This document shows, in pieces, positions 26,808-33,828 of a DNA stretch of 58,231 nucleotides. Position 1 is the stretch's first letter; each line of letters begins with the position of its first letter. A model generated the notes under the pieces. That model saw nothing but the letters and a program-made list of their open reading frames with translations. It was not told the DNA's origin and made no database searches. A program made the position numbers and the translations under genes. The DNA is taken from assembly GCA_003135055.1 (NCBI GenBank), contig PLDF01000230.1, positions 1-58,231 of the forward strand. The letters are read 5' to 3'. The stretch is from Bryobacterales bacterium. Lineage in GTDB: Bacteria; Acidobacteriota; Terriglobia; Bryobacterales; Bryobacteraceae.

Positions 26808-28634
26808 ATGGAACTCCGCGAGAAAGTTGCGCAGCTTCCGCTTTCCCCGGGCGTATACCTCTATAAGGACGCGGGCGGCCGCATCATTTACGTCGGCAAG
26901 GCCAAATCCCTGCGCCTGCGCGTGCGCAGCTACTTTTCCGATGACAAGCTCAGCGACATCAAGACCGGCACACTCATCGCGGAAGCGCGCGACATCGAAT
27001 ACATTCTGGTGGATAACGAAAAGGAAGCGCTGGCCCTCGAGAACAATCTCATCAAGCAATACCAGCCGCGCTTCAACATTCTGCTGCGCGACGATAAGAC
27101 TTACCCTTACATCAAACTCACCAGCGAGAAATTCCCGCGCGTCTACGTCACCCGCCGCCTGCGCAAAGACGGCGCCACTTACTTCGGGCCGTACTTCCCC
27201 GCCAACCTGGCGCATCGCCTGGTGCACTTCATCCATCGCCACTTCATGGTGCCCTCATGCAAGGTGGATCTCACTCGCTTCCATCCCAAGCCCTGCCTGC
27301 AGTTCCACATTCACCGCTGCCTGGGCCCCTGCGTGGAAGGACTCACTAGCGACGATGTCTACGCCGGCGCCGTCCGCGACGTGCGACTCTTCCTCGAAGG
27401 CCGCCACACCGATCTCGCCCGCGGCCTGCGCGCGCGCATGGAATCCGCCTCCGAAGCCACGCGCTTTGAAGAGGCCGCTAATCTGCGCGATCTGCTTACA
27501 ACAGTGGAAGAGATCGAGGAAAAGCAGAAGATGGCCGCCGCCAAGGGCGACGATGTGGATATCTTCGCCTTCTACGCCGAGCCGCCGCTGGTGGCGCTCA
27601 ATCTCTTCCATCTGCGCAACGGCCAGATAGTCGATCGCCGCGAGTTTTTCTGGGAAGACCAGGCCGATTTCGACGAGCCGGTGTTCTTTTCCTCATTGCT
27701 CAAGCAGCTCTATCTCGACCAGCAATATGTTCCCGCCGAAATCCACTCGCCCGCGGAGTTTGAAGACCGCGAAGCGCTGGAAGAGCTGCTCAGTGAAAAG
27801 CGCGGACGCCGCGTCGAAATCCGCACGCCGCAGCGCGGTCAGAAGAAGGCGCTGCTCGATCTGGTGCAGAACAACGCCAAACACAGCTTCGACGCGCGCT
27901 TCCGCGTGTTGAAGCCCTCGTCGCGCGCCATTCAGGGGGCGCTGCAGGAGGCCCTCAACCTGCCCAACGCGCCCGCGCGCATCGAGTGCTTCGACATCTC
28001 GCACATTCAAGGCACGGATAAAGTCGCCAGCATGGTGGTCTGGGAAGACGGCCGCATGAAGAAGGCCGATTACCGCAAGTTCATCATCAAGACCGTAATC
28101 GGCAACGACGATTTTGCCAGCATGCGCGAAGTGGTGACGCGGCGTTATAGCCGCCTGCAGGAGGAGAAGCTGCCGATGCCCGGCCTGGTCCTGATCGATG
28201 GCGGACTGGGCCAGCTTCACGCCGCCGCCGGAGCGCTCGAAGCCATCGGAGTGATCGACCAGCCGCTGGCTTCCATCGCCAAGCGCGAAGAGATCATCTA
28301 CGTCTACGGGCAGGAGGACGAGCCCGTGGTGCTCGACCGTTTCTCGCCCATCCTGCACCTGGTGCAATCCATCCGCGACGAGGCCCATCGCTTCGCCGTG
28401 ACCTTCCACCGCTCGCGGCGCAACGCGCGCACGCTGACATCGGAGCTCGACGCCATCCCCGGCGTTGGCCAGAAGACCGTGCTGCGTCTGTTGAAGGAGT
28501 TCGGCAGCTCGGAGCTGGTCCGTTCCAAATCGGAAGATCAGCTGGCCGCGGTGGTGGGCCGCGCGGCGGCGCGCAAGATCAGGGCGCACTACGCGGCGGA
28601 GCCAGTGGGACAGGCCTCCCAGCCTGTCTCTTGA
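26808..28634 (+). CDS. uvrC: Excinuclease ABC subunit C
   Basis: UvrC makes the two incisions flanking a DNA lesion in nucleotide excision repair, working with UvrA and UvrB. The 608-residue protein shows all domains: GIY-YIG nuclease (GVYLYKDAGGRIIYVGKAKS, residues 15-43), a Cys-containing middle (PSCKVDL, CLQFHIHRCLGPC), the UVR motif (about 203-238), the RNase H-like nuclease (CFDISHIQGTDKVASMVVWE, LIDGGLGQLHAA) and C-terminal helix-hairpin-helix (LDAIPGVGQKTVLRLLKEFG). The last nine codons lie in a REP-like palindrome. TAAAAT is 15 nt upstream of the ATG and no Shine-Dalgarno is seen. uvrA and uvrB are not in the window. Confidence 0.97.
   Translation: MELREKVAQLPLSPGVYLYKDAGGRIIYVGKAKSLRLRVRSYFSDDKLSDIKTGTLIAEARDIEYILVDNEKEALALENNLIKQYQPRFNILLRDDKTYPYIKLTSEKFPRVYVTRRLRKDGATYFGPYFPANLAHRLVHFIHRHFMVPSCKVDLTRFHPKPCLQFHIHRCLGPCVEGLTSDDVYAGAVRDVRLFLEGRHTDLARGLRARMESASEATRFEEAANLRDLLTTVEEIEEKQKMAAAKGDDVDIFAFYAEPPLVALNLFHLRNGQIVDRREFFWEDQADFDEPVFFSSLLKQLYLDQQYVPAEIHSPAEFEDREALEELLSEKRGRRVEIRTPQRGQKKALLDLVQNNAKHSFDARFRVLKPSSRAIQGALQEALNLPNAPARIECFDISHIQGTDKVASMVVWEDGRMKKADYRKFIIKTVIGNDDFASMREVVTRRYSRLQEEKLPMPGLVLIDGGLGQLHAAAGALEAIGVIDQPLASIAKREEIIYVYGQEDEPVVLDRFSPILHLVQSIRDEAHRFAVTFHRSRRNARTLTSELDAIPGVGQKTVLRLLKEFGSSELVRSKSEDQLAAVVGRAAARKIRAHYAAEPVGQASQPVS
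28609..28628. repeat. REP-like palindrome inside the uvrC 3' end
   Basis: GACAGGC-CTCCCA-GCCTGTC, type II core, fully within the last codons of uvrC and supplying the residues GQASQPV before the stop at 28632-28634. Confidence 0.7.
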
Positions 28635-28642
28635 GTTTCTAG

Positions 28643-28673
28643 GTAGGACAGACGATCGTTTTTTGTCGTCTGT
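28643..28673. repeat. REP-like palindrome, type I, inverted orientation
   Basis: GGTAGGACAGACGATCG...TGTCGTCTGT; it differs from the reverse complement of the array's type I palindromes at two loop positions only. It follows uvrC by 9 nt. Confidence 0.75.
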
Positions 28674-28755
28674 TGCCCGGGGCCTTCGGCCCGCCAAATT
28701 TCATGAGCAACCGATGCCTAACTAAGGTAAGGTGGGGCACGCTTCAGCTTGCCAA

Positions 28756-28778
28756 CCGGCCGGAAGGCCGGGGTTTTT
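28756..28778 (+). terminator. Intrinsic terminator downstream of uvrC
   Basis: CCGGCC-GGAA-GGCCGG followed by GG and TTTTT: a 6-bp GC stem with a tetraloop and a U run. The 140 bp between it and the toxin remnant show no gene. Confidence 0.6.
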
Positions 28779-28920
28779 CGACCCCTGTCGGCGTCTTCGC
28801 CGGCTCTCAGCATCTCGACTAAGGTTTGTGGTTCGGGAATAATCGCCGGGCGCGGCCCGCTTCTCGCCCGATCCCCTTATTTTTCTTCACGCTCTTGTGC
28901 GCTCTTGAACTGGCGGCGGG

Positions 28921-29031
28921 TTAAGAAATCAGGGTCCCATAGGTTGTGTGGTCGCCGATCCAAAACCACAGATACCCATCCGCTCGTTTAATGGCGTATG
29001 CTTGCCAGAAATCCGCTGCGGCGCGATGCAT
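28921..29031 (-). pseudogene. RelE/ParE-like toxin remnant with internal in-frame deletion
   Basis: A 36-residue frame starts with MHRAAADFWQAYA and goes straight to IKRADGYLWFWIGDHTTYG. Full-length toxins of this group, of about 85 residues, have the first block at the N-terminus and the second at the C-terminus with about 50 residues between them. The reading frame is open across the join, so a short peptide could be made, but the toxin fold cannot form. The ATG follows the antitoxin stop directly (TAGATG on the coding strand). Family assignment is from remembered toxin sequences. Confidence 0.65.
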
Positions 29032-29238
29032 CTAAATCGGCTGAACTCGGCCGTTCTTTTCGTCGTCCAAAGCGCGGCAAATAGCCCTGTCCAGGCGGCC
29101 CGCCGCCAGGTCGGACTGCACGCGAGCGTCGATGGGCTGCGGATGGCGCTGGTCAAGCCACGAATACAGCTCGCCCAACTCCTCCTGCGTCAGCGCATCT
29201 ATTGCACGTTCGATTTCTTGAACCGTGTTCAAGCCCAT
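29032..29238 (-). CDS. Antitoxin-like protein paired with the deleted toxin
   Basis: The 68-residue protein reads LNTVQEIERAIDALTQEELGELYSW at its start (in part EIERAIDALTQEEL), then QRHPQPIDARVQSDLAAGRL and DDEKNGRV, the pattern of small helical antitoxins partnered with RelE/ParE-type toxins. It has no classical DNA-binding domain. GAGG lies two nt from the ATG and TAAAAT about 20 nt upstream. It ends one base before the toxin start, so the two were co-translated. With the toxin broken it is probably an orphan. Confidence 0.7.
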   Translation of the reverse strand: MGLNTVQEIERAIDALTQEELGELYSWLDQRHPQPIDARVQSDLAAGRLDRAICRALDDEKNGRVQPI

Positions 29239-29486
29239 GGCCTCATTCGTTCATTTTAGCCGACAGACTACCGCAGCCGCCAATGGGGTTCAATCAGCAT
29301 CATTCGCCGCTTGTCGGGAAAATCCGCAAAACGGCGCGCCCTTCCGAAAATTCCTCTTTCCTGCCGGAAACCTGATTGACGAGAGCCTTCTGTTGGCATA
29401 GGATAAACGCAGTTATCCGGCGCCGGTCGTGCCGTTCCAAAGCGCTCATCGGGAGCCACCGCACGTGCAACCCAGCGGCGCGGTAG

Positions 29487-29808
29487 CTAAGGGATGTCCA
29501 CCTCCGCAAAGCTGCCAGGCGCTGCGATATTCACAGCCTCTATAACGCGCTGAATGTGGGGGCGCAGTCGCGGCCATTGCTGCTGTCCAACGACCACTAT
29601 CGCGATTTTACGGCCGGCAAGATTCTGCTGATAGCGCATATTCCTGTCGGTCGTCAGAAAGAGGTCGAACTCGGCATCTTCCGCCGCCGTCAGCAAATCG
29701 CCATTCCGTGGCCCTGTCCCAGCCTTCCTGTGCTGCTGTGCGGACCGTGTGCCCTTCCAAATACGGACGGATCGGCACTGGCGTTGCCTGATCGAAAAGA
29801 ATCCGCAT
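29487..29808 (-). pseudogene. DUF5615 PIN-like toxin with a frameshift
   Basis: From ATG 29808 the frame reads MRILFDQATPVPIRPYLEGH then TVRTAAQEGWDRAT; near 29705-29709 one extra base shifts the frame, and reading resumes with NGDLLTAAEDAEFD, LFLTTDRNMRYQQNL and GRKIAIVVV to the stop at 29487. Joined, this is a complete DUF5615 protein of about 106 residues with the acidic PIN-like residues (D6, ED, TTD). It follows the DUF433 antitoxin by 14 nt. A sequencing error could give the same picture. Confidence 0.75.
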
Positions 29809-29822
29809 CTAGCTTAGCTTAG

Positions 29823-30062
29823 CTACGGCGCGTAAACCGGCGCTTTAACCGGACTGCGAACCGCAAACTCGATAACCGCCTTGACCTGCTCGCGGTCAAG
29901 CCCGTCAAACCATTCCATGATGTCGTCGATATTCGCCCCAGCTTCCAGATTTTCAAAGATGGCGGAAACCGGCATCCGCGTGCCCTTCAAAACCCATGCG
30001 CCGCTCATCTTGCCGGGGATGCTCTCCACGACGGGGCATTGCGACCAATCGAGACTCGCCAT
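29823..30062 (-). CDS. DUF433-type antitoxin
   Basis: The 79-residue protein has the DUF433 core: CPVVESIPGKMSGAWVLKGT, MPVSAIFENLEAGANIDDIM and EQVKAVIEFAV, a small helix-turn-helix fold used as an antitoxin with PIN-like partners. AAGGAGAT lies 7 nt upstream of the ATG. The DUF5615 gene follows at once, the standard gene order for this pair. DNA-binding autoregulation is likely for the family. Its toxin is frameshifted, so it may have no living partner. Confidence 0.85.
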   Translation of the reverse strand: MASLDWSQCPVVESIPGKMSGAWVLKGTRMPVSAIFENLEAGANIDDIMEWFDGLDREQVKAVIEFAVRSPVKAPVYAP

Positions 30063-30282
30063 GGTTCGATCTCCTTCTTTCAGGGTACGTCAAAAAGATA
30101 CAGGCAGACCGCCGCTGAAGCAATTTTCAACCATGTTTGCGATTTCTCTACCGGCACAGCCGGCCAGGGCTGCTCTCCGCCGGAGTTCACGCTGCGGCCC
30201 CCTTAAACATTTCTTCCCATTTCTGTTGTAGCGCATGATAAAGGACTTACCAGACCCAAGGCCACTCCAACAGCCGCCTCGG

Positions 30283-30792
30283 CTATCGCAAAGCGGCACG
30301 AACATCGGACAACGTTACCATCAGCGTCATTGGTTCGCGAGGACTGGGGTCGAAGCCAAGTGCCACGTAGAAACTCTTCGCCTGCTCTGAAATCGCGTGA
30401 ACCACGATGCCGCGAATGCCGATCGCATCGGCGGCGTGCGCCACGCGGCGCGCGGCGTCCCGGAATAGGGCGCGCCCGATGCCCCGTCCTTGCCAATCGC
30501 GATCCACCGCCAGGCGGGCCAGTACGGCGACCGGAATGGGGTTTGGCATGTTCCGCCTGAACCGGCCGGGGGCGCTTTCCACAATGACCGCGCCGGACGC
30601 CAGGGCATAATAGCCAATTACGCGTTCTTTGCCGCAAAGTACATAGGTGCGCGTGGCGCCGCTCACCTGATTGGCGCGCGCGCGTCGATTGAGCCAATCG
30701 TCAAGCGAGGCATCCCCGCAGTTGAAATCGACGATTTGGTGACGATCCGCCAGAAGATCGGGCGGCGACGGAATCCCGCTTACTTCTCCCAT
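30283..30792 (-). CDS. GNAT acetyltransferase toxin, TacT-like
   Basis: The 169-residue protein is a GNAT enzyme of the TacT type, which acetylates the amino group of charged tRNAs and stops translation. It has CGDASLDDWLNRRA (the family N-terminal motif), RTYVLCGKERVIGYYAL, the acetyl-CoA loop DWQGRGIGRALFRDA near residues 100-115, and SFYVALGFDPSP with the catalytic-region Tyr. Length is normal. Its ATG overlaps the end of the antitoxin gene by 13 nt. This is the only toxin of the cluster that looks intact. Confidence 0.88.
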   Translation of the reverse strand: MGEVSGIPSPPDLLADRHQIVDFNCGDASLDDWLNRRARANQVSGATRTYVLCGKERVIGYYALASGAVIVESAPGRFRRNMPNPIPVAVLARLAVDRDWQGRGIGRALFRDAARRVAHAADAIGIRGIVVHAISEQAKSFYVALGFDPSPREPMTLMVTLSDVRAALR

Positions 30793-31064
30793 GGCGCCGG
30801 CGTTTGCAGGGAGCGGCGCAAGCGTGGATTGGTGCGCGGCGGGGCATCGAGGCGCGCCACGAATTCGGCATAGGCTTTGCGATCGACCGCAAAAACCGTG
30901 CGGTCAAGCAGAGCGTCCTCGGCGGCGCGACGGGCGGCGTCGAGCACGAAGTCTGTCCGGTTTCTGCCGCATAGCTCCGCCGCGCGGTCGATAAGCCCGC
31001 GCAGTTCCGGTTTGATCCGTATGTTCAGCGTGTCGCGCTTAGTTCTTTCCTGCCCGATAGGCAT
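30780..31064 (-). CDS. TacA-like (DUF1778) antitoxin
   Basis: The 94-residue protein has a ribbon-helix-helix DNA-binding N-terminus (TLNIRIKPELRGLIDRAAEL) followed by CGRNRTDFVLDAARRAAEDA and FAVDRKAYAEFVARLDAPP, the C-terminal toxin-binding tail that covers the acetyl-CoA site in known TacAT pairs. I use ATG 31064, with GGAGG nine nt upstream; an earlier in-frame ATG at 31115 lies within the operator and promoter. TacA and TacT probably repress their shared promoter together. Confidence 0.88.
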   Translation of the reverse strand: MPIGQERTKRDTLNIRIKPELRGLIDRAAELCGRNRTDFVLDAARRAAEDALLDRTVFAVDRKAYAEFVARLDAPPRTNPRLRRSLQTPAPWEK

Positions 31065-31086
31065 TCGGAAATCCTCCCAGAGACCA

Positions 31087-31119
31087 AGTATAGCTAAACG
31101 TAATGACCTTGTCATTACG
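31087..31119 (-). promoter_or_regulatory. tacAT promoter with overlapping palindromic operator
   Basis: On the minus strand a -35 ATGACA (31115-31110), a 17-bp spacer and a -10 TATACT (31092-31087) lead to a start about 16 nt before the TacA ATG. CGTAATGAC-CTT-GTCATTACG (31099-31119), a perfect 9-bp inverted repeat, covers the -35 and part of the spacer, as expected for a ribbon-helix-helix autorepressor. Confidence 0.65.
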
Positions 31120-31673
31120 AATGAATCGGGAAACCGGATAGCACATCCACTGCGTCGTACCCGGCGGCGGAATCAGCCCTGACCGGGCGGATGATCCTCA
31201 TCCAAGTCCTCACGGCTGCGGCCCCCGCCTGTTTGCCGGCGACGATTGGCGCAGGCACTTCATAACGGACATTCGCATGCCACCGAGCCAATCGCCGCCC
31301 AACCGATCACATCTCGTCTGAGGGACAGGAGACCCTGTCTTGAAGCGGTCTTTTGGCGCGCCAGCAGGTCGGCGCCAGCTCCCGGGCTGGGGATTTCATG
31401 CCTTCAGAACGGGGTGGCTCCTCACTGCAAACCTATGGGAGTTGAATGCCGTTTCGGATCGCAGTTGGAGCCAAAAGATGCGCTGTAACTCCGAAAAAGC
31501 CTCCCAATCTGCGCTTTCCGGCCTCGGCCGCCAACCCGATCACAGATTCCGCAAATAAATCGCCCCATTCGTTTCAACGCGATACAGGCATTCCGCCCAT
31601 GCAGCCGCAAAACCCCGTGCTAGAAGTTGGTCAGTGGCGCGGCCCCATGGGCTGCGCTCCGAAGGTAAACAAC
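31120..31673. other. 554-bp gap without a supported gene
   Basis: A long frame from 31446 runs into the next gene, but its first 76 codons look non-coding (mixed composition, no ribosome site). GACAGG-AGAC-CCTGTC near 31324-31339 is a degenerate type II palindrome. Nothing else is recognisable. Confidence 0.4.
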
Positions 31674-32405
31674 ATGACATCCGCTTATCAGCAAGAAGCC
31701 AACGTCGCCAACGCTCAGAAATCGACCGGTCCCAAAACCGAAAAAGGCAAGCGCACCCGTCTCAACGCATATCGTCATGGCCTCACCGGTCAGATCTGCC
31801 TTCTCACAGCCGATGAGCACGAAGCCTTCGACAAACACTGCACCGGCATCCGCGAATCCCTCGAACCAGTGGGTGCGCTGGAGCTCGATCTCGCCCAATC
31901 CATCGCCGAGGACCGCAGGCGCCTCAAGCGCGCACGTGCCATCGAAACCGGTATCTTCGCCCTTGGCCAACTCGGCGAACTCGGCAGACTCCCCGCGTCA
32001 GATCGGGACGATCCCGCCCAGCTTCCCATCGATGAAGCGCTCTCCCGAGCCCGCACCTGGGTCGCCAAGAGCGAAAATTTCCAGCTCCTTGCGCTGTATG
32101 AGCAACGCATTCACCGCGCCATTGAGAAGAATATGGCTCAGCTCCGTACCCTGCGGGCCGAACGCAAAGCCGCCCGTCAACAGGCGCTAGACGAAGCCCA
32201 ACTGCTTGCCCAGCTTGCACATTCCAAGGGCGAAAAGTACGATCCGGCGCGCGACTTTCCGCCGGAGCTTCTGCAAATTGGGTCTGATTTTTCGAGCGCC
32301 GGCCTAAGCCGCCTGATCAACCGAAATCAGCGTCTCAGCGAGGCCCGCCACCTCTTAGCGGGGCAGCCAATCCCGGCGCCAATCATGACCGCGGCCGCCT
32401 ATTAG
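31674..32405 (+). CDS. Multicopy STGPKT/HGLT-type acidobacterial protein
   Basis: The 243-residue soluble protein opens with EANVANAQKSTGPKTEKGK and RLNAYRHGLTGQ, a signature I associate with a large family repeated many times in Acidobacteria and Planctomycetes. The rest is charged helix with likely coiled coil (AEDRRRLKRARAIE; LRTLRAERKAARQQALDEAQ). Short-sequence character suggests a nucleic-acid-associated or element-borne protein, but function is unknown. ATG 31674 is chosen because AAGGT lies just upstream and the conserved block starts a few residues later. Confidence 0.7.
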   Translation: MTSAYQQEANVANAQKSTGPKTEKGKRTRLNAYRHGLTGQICLLTADEHEAFDKHCTGIRESLEPVGALELDLAQSIAEDRRRLKRARAIETGIFALGQLGELGRLPASDRDDPAQLPIDEALSRARTWVAKSENFQLLALYEQRIHRAIEKNMAQLRTLRAERKAARQQALDEAQLLAQLAHSKGEKYDPARDFPPELLQIGSDFSSAGLSRLINRNQRLSEARHLLAGQPIPAPIMTAAAY

Positions 32406-32536
32406 GCGGCTCACTCCGCCGCGCGACGGTCCATCTTTTCCCTGCTCTTACCGGACTGGACACCAACAGTTAGTCCGACAAACGGGGCGCCGGTTCAGCC
32501 GTCCCCACGCGATCTTTGACATCTGAATAAATTAAA

Positions 32537-32569
32537 GGTGGGACGGACCATCGCCTTTCGTGGTCTGTC
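32537..32569. repeat. Diverged type I REP-like palindrome with compensatory changes
   Basis: GGTGGGACGGACCATCGCC...GTGGTCTGTC resembles the type I palindrome, but CGA/TCG in the stem has become CCA/TGG on both sides, keeping the pairing. It lies in the 418-bp gap 32406-32823. Confidence 0.55.
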
Positions 32570-32570
32570 A

Positions 32571-32637
32571 CCGAAGGCAGGAGTCAGAAGACAGAAGCAC
32601 GGCCCGCGCGCGCGGTTATTCTGACTCCTGCCTTCGG
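32571..32637. repeat. 19-bp perfect inverted repeat
   Basis: Arms 32571-32589 (CCGAAGGCAGGAGTCAGAA) and 32619-32637 are exact complements with 29 nt between them. It directly follows the type I palindrome. No other gene-like feature is visible in 32406-32788. Confidence 0.7.
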
Positions 32638-32788
32638 CAATTCCGCTCGCCAGAAATCGGTAGAATCGAACAGACACATATGCCTAAAAGCCTTTCGGCG
32701 TGGCATAATATCGCTTGCGCTTTCTTCTCGCCCCGTGGTAAATCGTGTTCTCTATATGGGTCGGTCTCGGTGAGCCGATATGGTCTAT

Positions 32789-32816
32789 TTGACTTGCATT
32801 CGCATTCCGGTACAGT
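32789..32816 (+). promoter_or_regulatory. Promoter for a leaderless transcript
   Basis: TTGACT (32789-32794), a 16-bp spacer and TACAGT (32811-32816), ending 7 nt before the ATG at 32824. Transcription would begin at or next to the start codon; no Shine-Dalgarno is present. Confidence 0.6.
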
Positions 32817-32823
32817 AGTCGCC

Positions 32824-33588
32824 ATGCCTGAGCGGCACGATAAAACGACGATTATCGGCATGGCTGTTGTAGCGTCCGCGGCGGCAACCCTGCTGCATGA
32901 GGGAGTGGGCCACGGCATGACAGCCTGGTTGCGCGGCGATATTCCCACTGAACTCACCAGCAACCATCTCTCATCCCTGCGCCCCGACCGGTGGGTGGAA
33001 GCCGGTGGAACTCTCGTCAATCTTCTTGCAGGCACAATCGCTTTGATGGCCTCGCGGTCTGCTGGAAATCGCTCCAACCTGCGCTACTTCTGCTGGATAT
33101 TCGCCGCGCTCAATCTCCTCCCGGGCGCCGGCTACTTCCTTTTTTCGGGGATACTGGGTCTTGGCGACTGGAACGAGGTGATTCGTGGCGCGCCACATCA
33201 GATCCCTCTCCGCATCATTATGACGAGTTTTGGCGCCGGACTATATGTGCTAGTCGTGCGCCAGCTCGCCGTCGCGGTCCATCCCTATTGCCCTTCGCGT
33301 CCGGACTACAACACCGTGGGCCGCTTACCATATTATGCCGCCTGCCTTTTCAGTTGCGCCGCGGGAGCGCTGGATCCGCTCGGGCTAAAGCTCTTTCTGG
33401 TCTCGACGGCGCCTGCCGCGTTCGGCGGGTCGTCTGGCCTAATGTGGGCGGACAGCTTGCTCCCCCGTAGACCCGCAAAGGAGCGGACGTTACTGGTATA
33501 CCGGCAGCCAGCCTGGTGGATTGCCGGTGCGGTACTCGGCCTCGCGTACATCCTCATCCTCGGACCGGGTATCAAGTTCACGCACTAA
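32824..33588 (+). CDS. Membrane protein with HExxxH motif (M50-like)
   Basis: The 254-residue protein has about six membrane segments. TM1 (about 9-24) leads directly into LLHEGVGHGM, an HExxxH motif, and a later membrane region has ALNLLPGAGYFLFSGILGLGDWN, reminiscent of the second zinc-ligand region of intramembrane M50 peptidases. Classical M50 enzymes have HExxH, so the one-residue longer spacing makes protease activity uncertain. The start is fixed by the promoter and by ATG 32824 just before TM1; the longer upstream frame has no membrane-protein character. No obvious substrate or partner nearby. Confidence 0.7.
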   Translation: MPERHDKTTIIGMAVVASAAATLLHEGVGHGMTAWLRGDIPTELTSNHLSSLRPDRWVEAGGTLVNLLAGTIALMASRSAGNRSNLRYFCWIFAALNLLPGAGYFLFSGILGLGDWNEVIRGAPHQIPLRIIMTSFGAGLYVLVVRQLAVAVHPYCPSRPDYNTVGRLPYYAACLFSCAAGALDPLGLKLFLVSTAPAAFGGSSGLMWADSLLPRRPAKERTLLVYRQPAWWIAGAVLGLAYILILGPGIKFTH

Positions 33589-33828
33589 CCCCGCTCAGCG
33601 TGTGCGCAGGCGGCGGCTGCGTCGTCGCCCGTTCGACTTCCTGCCCCCGGCCCCGTCCCACGCCCTGTCACTTCCACTCTCGTTGAGGCTGCCTCGATCG
33701 GGTCTGCCAGGGTGCTCCGAAATGGAGACTCATTGTTTCCGGAACGCGGCTCCGTATCGAGAGCTACACGGTGTTGGGCTGCCGGCAAAGTGATGGCCCG
33801 CACGTCCACCAGCCGCACAGAAGCCACG

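Noticed and set aside
27693..28697. 334-residue minus-strand frame
   Set aside because: Antisense of uvrC; starts inside a REP-like palindrome.
29300..29509. 69-residue minus-strand frame between toxin loci
   Set aside because: No start context and overlaps the tail of the DUF5615 remnant; might be debris but nothing supports it.
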